A DNA stretch of 64,000 bases, taken from NCBI GenBank assembly GCA_024236055.1, contig JACKLF010000003.1, forward strand, positions 434,001-498,000, written 5' to 3'. The translations under genes were made by a program, and so were the position numbers. Each line of letters opens with the position of its first letter. Positions within the stretch are counted from its first letter, which is position 1. Positions 52,879 to 61,705 of this stretch are shown one piece after another. Below the pieces are notes generated by a model. The model worked only from the letters and a program-made list of their open reading frames with translations. It made no database searches and was not told the DNA's origin. Source of the DNA: Alphaproteobacteria bacterium (GTDB lineage Bacteria; Pseudomonadota; Alphaproteobacteria; Micropepsales; Micropepsaceae).

Positions 52879-54969
52879 CTAATGTCGTTTGTGCGGCAGG
52901 GCGAAAACATACACCGCCTGGCCGTTTTCGGGGCGGTTCACTTCGCCGCGCAGCATGGTCTGGGGCTTTTTTTCCGGGCTGCCGCCCTGGGTGCCGGTGG
53001 TCACGGCGATGAATTCTTCGCCATCCACGCTGAAGGCGACGGGATAGCCCTGCACCGTCGTGCCCAGCCGCGATTCCCACAGCGTCTTGCCGGTTTTGGT
53101 GTCGACGGCGCGGAACATGCGGTCATAGTCGCCGATGAAGGAGACGCCGCCCGCCGTCGACAGCACGCCGGTCAGGAAGGGGCTGCGCTGCTGGAACGAC
53201 CAGGCGGGTTTGAAATCGGCGGCGCGATAGGCCGACAGCCGCCCCATGTTGCCGTCGGTGCCCGGCATCTCATAGACGAACTGGCTGGCGCCGCTGAACA
53301 GGAAACAGCTCTGGCTGAGCGGTACCAGGATCAGGTCGTTCTTCGGGTCATAGGCAGTGGAGGGCCAGTCATGCCCGCCTTCCGCGCTGGGGCATGACGC
53401 GATCTGGTCGCCCGGCTTCTGGTCAATGATGTCCTGGCGATAGGTCGGCACGCCGGTCCTGGGGTCGATCTTGGTATAGACGTTCTGGAACACGGTCTCG
53501 GCATGATCGAGATATTTGCCGGTGGTGGCGTCCAGCTTCCACATGATGCCGGTCTTGCCGACGGTGACCAGGATCTTGCGGCCGTTCTCGTCGATGACGG
53601 TGCGCTCATAGACCTCGTCCAGGTCCAGGCTTTCGCCCGGCGCATGGTTGGTCCACCACTTCATCTTGCCGGTATCGGGGTCCAGCGCGATGGTGGAGTT
53701 GGTATAGTCGGTGGCGCCATCGCCGGTGCCGCGCGCGGTGCGCAGGTGCGGCTTGGCCTGGCCGGTGCCCCAGAAGGTGGTGTTCAGCGCCGGGTCGTAG
53801 GTGCCGCTGATCCACACATCGCCGCCCGCGCGCATGGCGTCGGGCACGCCGCCCCAGCTGTCGCCGCCCGGCTGTCCGGTCAGGGCGACAGTGTGGAATT
53901 TCCATTCCGGCTTGCCGGTGGCCGCATCGAAGGCGCCGACATAGCAGTATTCCTTGTTGGGCCGCCCGTCGCAGCGGGTCAGGCCCAGCAGGATCTTGCC
54001 ATGCACCACCATAATGCCGCCGATCTTGTTGTTGTCGACATTGCTGATCTGGCGTTTCCAAACCACATGGCCGTCGCGCGCATCCAGCGCATAGAGCATG
54101 GCGTCGGTCGCCGGATAGATCACCAGGTTCTGCCACAGCGCCATGGTGCGGTTGGCGTTGTTGATATTGTCCTGCACCGGCCCCAGGCGGTTTTCCCAGA
54201 TCAGCGTGCCGGTCTTGGCGTCCAGCGCCTGGACCTTGTTGTCCTGGTTGTTGGAAACGAACATCACCCCGTCATGCACCAGCGGGTTCATCTGCTGGCG
54301 CCCGCCGGTGGTCATCGCCCAGACCCATTTGAGCTGGAGGTTTTCGACATTGTCCGCGTCGATCTGGGTCAAGGGGCTGTAGCTCCAGCCCGAATAGGTC
54401 CGCAGGTGCATCAGCCAGTCGCTGTCGGGCGGGCTGGCCAGCATGGCATCGCTCACCGGCGTGTAATGCGCCACTGTGCCCTTGACCAGCAGGCCAAGCT
54501 TTTCCGGACGCGCCTTTGGCGCGGCTGCGGGTTTGGGCTTGGCGGCGCTCAGCGCATCGGCCATGCCGGTCGGCATCTTGCCATCGGCGACGCTGGCGAT
54601 GCGGACCTTGGTCGTGGGTGTCAGTGCCGCGCTGCCGGGCGCCGCGCCATTGGCGCGCAACAGGAAGGCGATGATGGCGGCATAGGTGCCGTCATCCAGC
54701 GAACCGGCCTTGCCCAGCGGCATCGACGCCTTGATCACATTGAACAGGCTGTCGGTGTCGCGATTGCCCCAGCTTCCGATGAAGGTGGTGCCGGTCAGGC
54801 CTGGCGCTTCGCCGCCGCCGTCAAGCGTCTTGCCGTGACAGGGCGCGCAGCTTGTCAGATAGGCATCGCGTCCGGCATCGGCCTGCGCGCTGCTGAAGGG
54901 GGCTGGTGTTTGGGCCGCGGCGGGTGCGGCCGTGCCCAGAAGCATCGAGAGAACAAGCGCGCGCCGCAT
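52879..54969 (-). CDS. Quinoprotein dehydrogenase with N-terminal cytochrome c domain
   Basis: A 696-residue exported protein: signal peptide (about 1-20), haem c CAPCH at 41-45, a Pro-, Lys- and Ala-rich linker at about 140-155, then an eight-bladed PQQ propeller from about residue 170 with repeated W-docking motifs (LDAKTGTLIWENR, LDARDGHVVWKR, VDTKTGKTLWESR). The catalytic region reads PGESLDLDEVYER, so an Asp follows the probable catalytic Asp two residues on. The vicinal Cys pair of methanol-type enzymes is absent. It should oxidise an alcohol and pass electrons to its own haem. It lies between the RraA-like gene and a second quinoprotein. Confidence 0.85.
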   Translation of the reverse strand: MRRALVLSMLLGTAAPAAAQTPAPFSSAQADAGRDAYLTSCAPCHGKTLDGGGEAPGLTGTTFIGSWGNRDTDSLFNVIKASMPLGKAGSLDDGTYAAIIAFLLRANGAAPGSAALTPTTKVRIASVADGKMPTGMADALSAAKPKPAAAPKARPEKLGLLVKGTVAHYTPVSDAMLASPPDSDWLMHLRTYSGWSYSPLTQIDADNVENLQLKWVWAMTTGGRQQMNPLVHDGVMFVSNNQDNKVQALDAKTGTLIWENRLGPVQDNINNANRTMALWQNLVIYPATDAMLYALDARDGHVVWKRQISNVDNNKIGGIMVVHGKILLGLTRCDGRPNKEYCYVGAFDAATGKPEWKFHTVALTGQPGGDSWGGVPDAMRAGGDVWISGTYDPALNTTFWGTGQAKPHLRTARGTGDGATDYTNSTIALDPDTGKMKWWTNHAPGESLDLDEVYERTVIDENGRKILVTVGKTGIMWKLDATTGKYLDHAETVFQNVYTKIDPRTGVPTYRQDIIDQKPGDQIASCPSAEGGHDWPSTAYDPKNDLILVPLSQSCFLFSGASQFVYEMPGTDGNMGRLSAYRAADFKPAWSFQQRSPFLTGVLSTAGGVSFIGDYDRMFRAVDTKTGKTLWESRLGTTVQGYPVAFSVDGEEFIAVTTGTQGGSPEKKPQTMLRGEVNRPENGQAVYVFALPHKRH

Positions 54970-54982
54970 AATTTTTTCTCCG

Positions 54983-56824
54983 TCACTTTTTCTCTGGCAG
55001 GGCGAAGATGGCGAAGACGTCGCCGAACACCGGCCGCCCGTCGCGGTGCATCAGTATCTCGCCGCCATGACAGCCGGTGGCGCCCACGGCGATATATTGC
55101 ACGCCCTTGATGCGATAGGTGATGGGCGGCGTGCACACGCCCGCGCCCATGGGGAAGGTCCACAGCTTCTCGCCGCTTTTGGCGTCGAAGGCGATGAAGT
55201 CGCCGGTCATTTCGCCGGCAAAGACGATGCCGCCCGCGGTGGCCAGCGCGCCGCCATACATGGGGCGCGACGACTTGTATTGCCAGGCGATCTTGCCGGT
55301 ATCGGTGTCGACGGCGCTGAAGGTGCCGCTGGGCGGGAAGACATCCAGGTTGGTCGGCATGTTGCCGCCGGTATACTGGCCCACGATCGGCGTGCCGGGC
55401 TTGTAGACATCCGGCAGCGCCTTGTTGAGGAAGAAGTCGTGCGCCTCGTTCACCGCCATGGTGTAGAAATAGCGCGTCTGCGGTGACCAGGCGCCCGGCT
55501 GCCATACCACGCCGCCCTTGTTGGCGGGATAGAGCGTCATCGTCTCCTTCGTTACCGGCTTCATGAAGTTCTCGCCGATATCGACCAGCGGCGGCGACTT
55601 GCGGATCAGCTTGCCGGTCAGGCGGTTGACGATGAACAGGTTGCCGACCTTGCCGGCCTGGGCGGCTGCGGGCACGGTCTTGCCGGTTTCGTCCACCGTG
55701 TCGAACAGCACGACGGGGGCGGCGGCGTCATAGTCCCACACATCGTGCGCGACCTGCTGGTACCACCATTTCAGCTTTCCGTTCCTTGCGTCGATGGCGA
55801 CGATGGAGTCGGTATAGGCGTTGTCGCCGGGGCGGCTGGTGCCGTCCAGGTCGGGATTGGGATTGCCCACGGCGAACAGGATCAACCCGTTCTTCACGTC
55901 GATGGCGGGCGTGTTCCACACCGAGCCGCCGCCATACTTCCAGCTGTCGCTGCCCCTCGTCCCATCTCCCCAAGTGTCGCCGCCGGGCTGATCGGGCGCG
56001 GCGGTGGTCGAAAAGCGCCACACCAGCTTGCCGGTATTGACGTCCAGCGCCTCCAGAAAGCCGCGCGTCGGCCATTCGGCGCCCGCATTGCCCACCAGCA
56101 CCAGACCGTCATAGACCAGGGGCGCCATGGTGAAGGAATAGAAATAGGCCGGCGCGGGCAGGGCGTTGGCGTGGTCGGTCTTCCACAATTGCTTGCCGGT
56201 CCGCGCATCCAGCGCCACGACATGCCCGTCAAGCTGGGCAACGAACACCTTGCCATAGGCCACAGCCACGCCGCGCGCCTGCTGTCCGCAGCACAGGTTG
56301 GAATAGCCCAGCTTGGGCGAATAGGCCCAGAGCTGCTTGCCGGTTATCGCGTCATAGGCCTGCACATTGTTGTCGCCCATTTCGATATAGAGCACGCCGT
56401 CCACCTCGATCGGGGTGGCTTCCATCGTCTTGGTGATGCCGGTCTGGATGATCGCGGTGGGACGCAGCTGCGCCACGTTCGCCTTGTTGATCTGCGTGAA
56501 GGGCGAATAGCGCTGATTGTCGTATGTGCGCCCATGCAGCAGCCAGTCGTCCGAACCGTCGGCGCCCAGCATCATGGCGTCGGTGATGTCGACCTTCTGC
56601 GTCACCGGCTGCATCTGGAAAGAGCCGGGATTGGCGACAACCTGGCCCAGCGCGACGGGGTTGAGCCCGGATGTCTTGGCCGATCCGCCGGCGGTTGCCG
56701 CGTTCGTCGCGCCCGCCGCTTCGCCGGCGCTTCCGACAGGTTCTTTTCCCGCGCCCTGTCCGCTGGCGCTGCCGCACAGCGCCGCGCAAAGCGCCAGCGC
56801 CGTCATCAATCCTGCTGTTTTCAT
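54983..56824 (-). CDS. PQQ-dependent alcohol dehydrogenase (methanol/ethanol family)
   Basis: A 613-residue exported quinoprotein. After the signal peptide and an Ala/Gly-rich linker come propeller blades with SDDWLLHGRTYDNQRYSPFT, the vicinal disulfide pair C178-C179 (NLCCGQ), VGNAGAEWPTRG, and the catalytic AHDVWDYDAAAP with D364 and D366. No haem motif is present, so it must give electrons to a separate cytochrome, probably that encoded at 56897-57343 just upstream. The extra Asp two residues after the catalytic Asp is the residue that marks lanthanide-using XoxF/PedH-type enzymes; lanthanide use here is inference. Confidence 0.88.
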   Translation of the reverse strand: MKTAGLMTALALCAALCGSASGQGAGKEPVGSAGEAAGATNAATAGGSAKTSGLNPVALGQVVANPGSFQMQPVTQKVDITDAMMLGADGSDDWLLHGRTYDNQRYSPFTQINKANVAQLRPTAIIQTGITKTMEATPIEVDGVLYIEMGDNNVQAYDAITGKQLWAYSPKLGYSNLCCGQQARGVAVAYGKVFVAQLDGHVVALDARTGKQLWKTDHANALPAPAYFYSFTMAPLVYDGLVLVGNAGAEWPTRGFLEALDVNTGKLVWRFSTTAAPDQPGGDTWGDGTRGSDSWKYGGGSVWNTPAIDVKNGLILFAVGNPNPDLDGTSRPGDNAYTDSIVAIDARNGKLKWWYQQVAHDVWDYDAAAPVVLFDTVDETGKTVPAAAQAGKVGNLFIVNRLTGKLIRKSPPLVDIGENFMKPVTKETMTLYPANKGGVVWQPGAWSPQTRYFYTMAVNEAHDFFLNKALPDVYKPGTPIVGQYTGGNMPTNLDVFPPSGTFSAVDTDTGKIAWQYKSSRPMYGGALATAGGIVFAGEMTGDFIAFDAKSGEKLWTFPMGAGVCTPPITYRIKGVQYIAVGATGCHGGEILMHRDGRPVFGDVFAIFALPEKK

Positions 56825-56896
56825 CCCCGTGGCGCCCCCCTTGCGCTCTTGTTGCTTGCGGCCCGCACTTTTTTGTCAGGGCCTTTTCGTCCGGCG

Positions 56897-57343
56897 CTAT
56901 TTGAGCATAAGCGCCGTCAGGTTTGGCGCGCCGGGCGCCAGCGGCACATCGCCGGCCGGATAGCCGTTCTGCTGCAGGACATAGGCGACGACCTGATTGT
57001 ATTGCTCTGCCGTCAGCGAACCGGGATCGGTCTGCGGCATGGTCTGCACGGTCACGCTCAGAAGGGAGTCGGCGGTAAGCTGCTGGGCGGCCGCCATCTG
57101 CTTGAAGTATTCGCCTTTCAGGCCGGGTGCCGCCACGCCTTCCAGGGCCGCGCCATGACAGACCGCACAGGCCTGGGCATAGACCGCGGCGCCGGCGCTG
57201 GCCTGTTCGGCGGTGTAGACGGCTGGCGCCGGGTCGGCGGCCGCGGGGTCTGAAGTCTGGTCCTGGGCCGTTGCCCCAAGGGTCAAGAGGCCCATGCCCC
57301 CCGCGATCAGGACCGCAGCGGTGACGATACTTGTCTGTTTCAT
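56897..57343 (-). CDS. Periplasmic c-type cytochrome
   Basis: A 148-residue protein with a signal peptide ending ATAQ and a single haem motif CAVCHG; VQTMPQTDPGS holds a probable axial Met. ATG 57343 was chosen over a longer frame because it begins the signal peptide. It is the first gene of the minus-strand quinoprotein unit and probably takes electrons from the PQQ dehydrogenase at 54983-56824, which lacks its own haem. It is divergent from the large TonB receptor. Confidence 0.87.
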   Translation of the reverse strand: MKQTSIVTAAVLIAGGMGLLTLGATAQDQTSDPAAADPAPAVYTAEQASAGAAVYAQACAVCHGAALEGVAAPGLKGEYFKQMAAAQQLTADSLLSVTVQTMPQTDPGSLTAEQYNQVVAYVLQQNGYPAGDVPLAPGAPNLTALMLK

Positions 57344-57777
57344 TGTTATTCCCGTCAGGATGCTTGGGCGAACTATTGCCCGGCTGTCCGGCTTTGCCAA
57401 GCGGGGCGTTCGGCAAGCGATTCCGGGCTCTCGCGGGTGTCCAGGAGACGGTAGCGGTCGCGGGCGACGCGCCGGCATGGCTTACTTATATAATAGCACT
57501 GCTATGCTGCACCTGCTTAATGCGGGTGGATGTTGATGCATCTAATGCCGATAAACGCTGCACTATATGCGTTTTATGAACCCGCCTGCGCACGCCGCAA
57601 TTTCGCAAGCGCAGCATGGCGGCGTTGTATTTATGTGACGTTCGCCTGTTTCCGCGCATCCGGCGCCATTGAGGCATGCAGTTTTCCCTCGCGCAGTCCG
57701 GGGGAAGCCTGTAAACGAAAGTATACATAGTCCGACTCCAAAGGTCGGCGGAAACACATGCCCAGGGGGACTTCCTT
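57344..57777. promoter_or_regulatory. Divergent region between the cytochrome c and TonB receptor genes
   Basis: 434 bases without a supported gene; the 57480-57740 part is less GC-rich than its neighbours. A TATAAT occurs at 57489-57494 on the plus strand but no matching -35 is visible. The region must hold promoters for both the quinoprotein unit and the receptor. I did not find a copy of the ATCCTATAGGAT operator here. Confidence 0.4.
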
Positions 57778-60700
57778 ATGATCTACGGATTGACGACGAC
57801 TCGCGCGCGCCTTGCTGGCGGCGTGGCCATGCTGGCGCTGAGCGCCGGCGCTGCAATGGCCCAGGGAACTGGTGTCGAGCAGGTCGTTGTGTCTTCGACC
57901 CGTCTGCAGCAGGCCGGCTTCAATGCGCCGACCCCGACGACGGTGATGAGCGCAGCGGACCTGGAAAAGCAGGCCCAGCCGAACATCTTCGAAGCTGTGA
58001 CCCAGCTGCCGGCCCTGGAAGGCTCCTCGGGCGTCACCTACAACACCGGTTCGACCACCACCGGCCTGCAGGGCCTGTCGTCGCTGAACCTGCGCGGTCT
58101 GGGCATTATCCGCACCCTGACCCTGATCGACGGCCAGCGCATCGTGCCCGCCAACCCGAACGGCGCGGTCGACGTCTCGCAGATGCCGCAGCTCCTGATC
58201 CAGCGCGTCGACGTTGTGACGGGCGGCGCCTCCGCCTCCTGGGGTTCTGACGCCGTCGCCGGTGTCGTGAACTTCGTCACCGACAAGCGCTTCGAAGGCT
58301 TCAAGTTCAACGCCTCGGCCGGCATGTCGACCTACTCCGACAAGGGCACCGCCGTGATCCAGGCGGCTGCCGGTACGTCCTTCCTGGGCGGCCGCGGCCA
58401 CTTCGAAATCGCCGGCGAATTCCAGCATGCCGACGGCGTCGAGCCGCGCCTGCCGGTTGCCTACAATCAGTTTAATACCCGCATCTATCCGGGCGGACGC
58501 GAGTTCTTCTCGCAGTACGGCACCGCCAGCTACTCGCTGTCTAGCACCGGTTCGGGCCTTTCGGGCACGCCCGCCGGCTATACCGGTCCGCGCTATTTCT
58601 GCGCCAACCTGGCGCAGAACGTGAACAACTACCCCTATGGCATGGTGACCAGCGGCCCCAAGCAGGGCACGATCTTCGGCGCCAACGGCCAGGCCGCGCA
58701 GTTCGACTATGCCGGCGGTTGTACGCCGAACATGGACGGCAAGTTCAACCGGGGCGGCTCGGTCAGCGGTGCGATCGGTTCGACCTGCTTCGGCACCGCG
58801 GCCGATCCGGGCGACCAGACCGCGCGTCAGTTCACCCACTCGCTGATCGATCCGATCACCCGTGGCAACGTCTATGCCCGTCTGTCCTACGACCTGACCG
58901 ACAACACCGAGATCTTCGCCACGATCAACGTCTCGAACGTGCGGACCTCGAACATCCCGGCCCAGGGCAACTCCAACAAGGGCAATATCGGCATCAAGTG
59001 CGATAACGCCTTCCTGCCCCAGACCGGCATGTTCGGCATCGGCCTGACCTACCAGGAGAACATCAACGCCTGTAACGCGGCCTATGCCAATGCCAACTTC
59101 AACGGCATCACCGCGCCCAGCGCCACCAATCCGACCGCAACTGGCGCGCCGGTGCAGGGCTTCTCCATCACGACCCTGAACGGCAACATGAACCTGGACC
59201 AGGTTCTGCACATCCAGCGCGACATGCGCCGGTATGTGGTTGGCGGCAATGGCGCCTTCAACCTGTTCGACACCGACTTCACCTGGGACACCTACTTCCA
59301 GCATGGTGAGAACGACGCGGCCATCCACATCTGGAACATGCCGCTGAAGAACCGCTTCAACCTGGCGATGGACTCGATCCAGCTGGCCAACGGCGACATC
59401 GTCTGCCGCAGCCCCACCGCCCGGGCGAATGGTTGCGTGCCGTTCAACCCCTTCACCACCTCGATGCCGAACCCCGGCGCGATCGCCTATATCGACAACC
59501 AGGCGAACGGCGCCAAGAAGGGCGGCCCGGAAATGCGCCAGTTCATGCGCCAGGAAGCCTTTGGCCTGAACTTCAACACCAGCCCGATCAAGAACTGGGC
59601 CGGCGACATCTCGGTGGCCTTCGGTATCGACTATCGCGAGGAAGCCTTCGCCCAGACGGCCGATCCGTATGCCGGCGGCATCACCGCCAGCACCCCGGCC
59701 ACGGCGATCTATCCGTGTACCGATCCGTCGATCGACTGCCAGGCCTCTGGCGGCGCCTCGGGTCACGTCAATCCGGGCAACTGGAACGCCGGCAACTACA
59801 CCTCCGGCGGCGGCAACTACCACGTCAGCGAAATCTATGCCGAGTTCGGCATTCCGCTGCTGGACAATGCCGACTGGGGCAAGATGGACCTGGACGTCGC
59901 GGGCCGCTTCGAGCGGTACTCGACCGCCGGCGACATCGTGGCCTGGAAGGTGGGTCTGACCTGGGATACGCCCATCCCCGGCGTGCGCCTGCGTACCCTG
60001 CAGTCGCGCGACGTGCGTGCGCCCAACCTGGCCGACCTGTACCTGCCGCGCCAGACCCTCAATGGCGGTTTCTGTAACCGCTTTGCCGACCCGAACTGTA
60101 CCTCGAACCAGGTCATGGGCCAGACCAACGCCGGCAACCCGCTGCTGTCGCCTGAAAAGGGCACCACCACGCAGATCGGCCTGGTGTATCAGCCCGACTG
60201 GCTGCCTGGCTTCCAGGCGTCGTTCGACTACTACCGCATCATGGTCAAGGGCATCATCTCGGGCTCGGGCGTGCAGACGGTGGAAGACCTCTGCTACCAG
60301 GGCATCACCGCCTACTGCTCGCAGCGGTTCATCCAGACCGCCAACGGCCAGCCGCAGACCGCGGCCAATCCGGGCACGGCAGGCTCGGCAAATGCGGTGC
60401 TGTCGATCACCGCGCTTCCGTTCAACTCGGCGGGCCTGCTGACGGACGGCTTCGACATCGAAGCCAGCTATCAGTTCGACCTGATCGACTGGGACGTGCC
60501 GGGCGACTTCACCGTCCGCCTGTTGGCCAACCACACGATGAAGTTCATCTCCGACCCGCTGCAGGCTGGCCAGTACGCCACCGAAAGCGCCGGCGTGCTG
60601 GGCGGCGGCTTCAACAGCGCCACCTACAGCCAGACCACCGGCAACGTCCTGACCTGGAAGGTCACCGGCCAGCAGAGCTGGCAGGGTGACAAGATCGGCC

Positions 60701-61035
60701 TGACGGTGACGGAACGCTGGTTCGCCGATGGCGTGATGCGCGGCAAGTGGCTGTCCAAGGGCATCACCAGCCCGGGCAACAAGTGGATCGTCTGCTCCAC
60801 CGGCTGCCCGACGGACACCAACGAGGTCCATACGATCAACTACCAGTATGTCCCGTCGGTGCTCTACATGGACATCGGCACGACCTACAACTACAGCGAC
60901 TCGACGCAGTTCTACTTCAAGGTGAACAACGCCCTGAACACCGCGCCGCCGAACACCGGTGGCAACGAAGTGAACAACACGCTGTATGACGTGATTGGCC
61001 GCTTCTACCAGATCGGCGTCCGCTTCAATAACTAA
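57778..61035 (+). CDS. Large TonB-dependent outer-membrane receptor
   Basis: A 1085-residue receptor: signal peptide of about 29 residues (AAMAQ), TonB-box-like VEQVVVSSTRLQ, a plug with LNLRGLGIIRTLTLIDGQR and GGASASWGSDAVAGVVNFV, then a large barrel with Cys-rich extracellular loops ending IGVRFNN. The size is typical of receptors for oligosaccharides or other large substrates in alphaproteobacteria. AGGGGGA lies 7 bases before the ATG. Divergence from a quinoprotein/cytochrome unit suggests it imports their substrate or cofactor. A strong terminator follows. Confidence 0.92.
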   Translation: MIYGLTTTRARLAGGVAMLALSAGAAMAQGTGVEQVVVSSTRLQQAGFNAPTPTTVMSAADLEKQAQPNIFEAVTQLPALEGSSGVTYNTGSTTTGLQGLSSLNLRGLGIIRTLTLIDGQRIVPANPNGAVDVSQMPQLLIQRVDVVTGGASASWGSDAVAGVVNFVTDKRFEGFKFNASAGMSTYSDKGTAVIQAAAGTSFLGGRGHFEIAGEFQHADGVEPRLPVAYNQFNTRIYPGGREFFSQYGTASYSLSSTGSGLSGTPAGYTGPRYFCANLAQNVNNYPYGMVTSGPKQGTIFGANGQAAQFDYAGGCTPNMDGKFNRGGSVSGAIGSTCFGTAADPGDQTARQFTHSLIDPITRGNVYARLSYDLTDNTEIFATINVSNVRTSNIPAQGNSNKGNIGIKCDNAFLPQTGMFGIGLTYQENINACNAAYANANFNGITAPSATNPTATGAPVQGFSITTLNGNMNLDQVLHIQRDMRRYVVGGNGAFNLFDTDFTWDTYFQHGENDAAIHIWNMPLKNRFNLAMDSIQLANGDIVCRSPTARANGCVPFNPFTTSMPNPGAIAYIDNQANGAKKGGPEMRQFMRQEAFGLNFNTSPIKNWAGDISVAFGIDYREEAFAQTADPYAGGITASTPATAIYPCTDPSIDCQASGGASGHVNPGNWNAGNYTSGGGNYHVSEIYAEFGIPLLDNADWGKMDLDVAGRFERYSTAGDIVAWKVGLTWDTPIPGVRLRTLQSRDVRAPNLADLYLPRQTLNGGFCNRFADPNCTSNQVMGQTNAGNPLLSPEKGTTTQIGLVYQPDWLPGFQASFDYYRIMVKGIISGSGVQTVEDLCYQGITAYCSQRFIQTANGQPQTAANPGTAGSANAVLSITALPFNSAGLLTDGFDIEASYQFDLIDWDVPGDFTVRLLANHTMKFISDPLQAGQYATESAGVLGGGFNSATYSQTTGNVLTWKVTGQQSWQGDKIGLTVTERWFADGVMRGKWLSKGITSPGNKWIVCSTGCPTDTNEVHTINYQYVPSVLYMDIGTTYNYSDSTQFYFKVNNALNTAPPNTGGNEVNNTLYDVIGRFYQIGVRFNN

Positions 61036-61058
61036 GCGAAGCGCTCTGCTCTGAAATC

Positions 61059-61090
61059 GGGGCCCCCGGAAACGGGGGCCCCTTTTTCTT
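61059..61090 (+). terminator. Rho-independent terminator after the TonB receptor
   Basis: GGGGCCCCCG (61059-61068), GAAA loop, CGGGGGCCCC (61073-61082), then TTTTTCTTT: a textbook intrinsic terminator with a GNRA-type tetraloop. Confidence 0.95.
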
Positions 61091-61263
61091 TGCCCTGGCG
61101 ACCGGATGGGACGAAACCGCTGAAAACAGCCGGTGGAACCTGACGGGAACCGAAATTCCCCGTTCAGGCTGGGTTCATGGCGGCTCTGTCATGATGGCTT
61201 CAACGGTGCTGATGGCACCGCTTGCGCGCCGAAGGTTCGGCGCCTGAGAAAAGGAGCACGATC

Positions 61264-61563
61264 ATGATGGAACGCCTGATTAGCGCCACACTGGCCCTTT
61301 CGCTGCTGGGCGTCTCTGCTGCCTCGGCGCGGTCCTGGAACAGCGGCCGCCATGGCGACACCCGCAGCCATTACAGCTACAGCCATGGCTGGCATGGTGA
61401 CCGCCGTTATCACAATGACGGCGCATCCGCGGCGCTGGGCATCGGCCTGGGCCTTTTCGCCCTGGCGGCAATAGCATCGTCGCAGCGCGATGACCGCTAT
61501 TATGACTATGGTCCCCCGCCGCCCCCGCCGCCGGCCTATCGCGGCGGCTACTATGGCTACTGA
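61264..61563 (+). CDS. Hypothetical exported protein with Tyr/Gly- and Pro-rich tail
   Basis: A 99-residue protein: signal peptide (about 1-23, ending SASA), a His-, Ser- and Arg-rich middle (RHGDTRSHYSYSHGWHGDR), one hydrophobic helix (ALGIGLGLFALAAIASS, about 57-73), and a tail of seven prolines followed by RGGYYGY. AAGGAG lies 8 bases before ATG 61264. Similar small proteins occur in alphaproteobacterial envelopes but I cannot name a function. It stands alone between two terminators, so it is a single-gene unit. Confidence 0.75.
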   Translation: MMERLISATLALSLLGVSAASARSWNSGRHGDTRSHYSYSHGWHGDRRYHNDGASAALGIGLGLFALAAIASSQRDDRYYDYGPPPPPPPAYRGGYYGY

Positions 61564-61586
61564 CGGCCAAGTGAACGCCTGAATGA

Positions 61587-61620
61587 CGGGCCCCGGCGCT
61601 GCCGGGGCCCGTTTCATTTT
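61587..61620 (+). terminator. Rho-independent terminator after the 99-residue protein
   Basis: CGGGCCCCGGC (61587-61597), GCT loop, GCCGGGGCCCG (61601-61611), then TTTCATTTT. Confidence 0.92.
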
Positions 61621-61705
61621 GCCCCTGCCGTTCGGGGCGGCCGGAGCGCAGCTTGCGCCGCGGGCTGGCGCGGCCTAAAGGGAACACGCAAGAACCAGAA
61701 AGCAA

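Noticed and set aside
57489..57494. TATAAT as a promoter of the TonB receptor
   Set aside because: It is a perfect -10 box by itself but no -35 sequence lies at the right distance, and it is far (about 280 bases) from the start codon.
57631..60831. 1066-codon minus-strand frame opposite the large TonB receptor
   Set aside because: Low-complexity Gly/Arg/Val/His composition typical of the reverse strand of a receptor gene; no start signal or domain.
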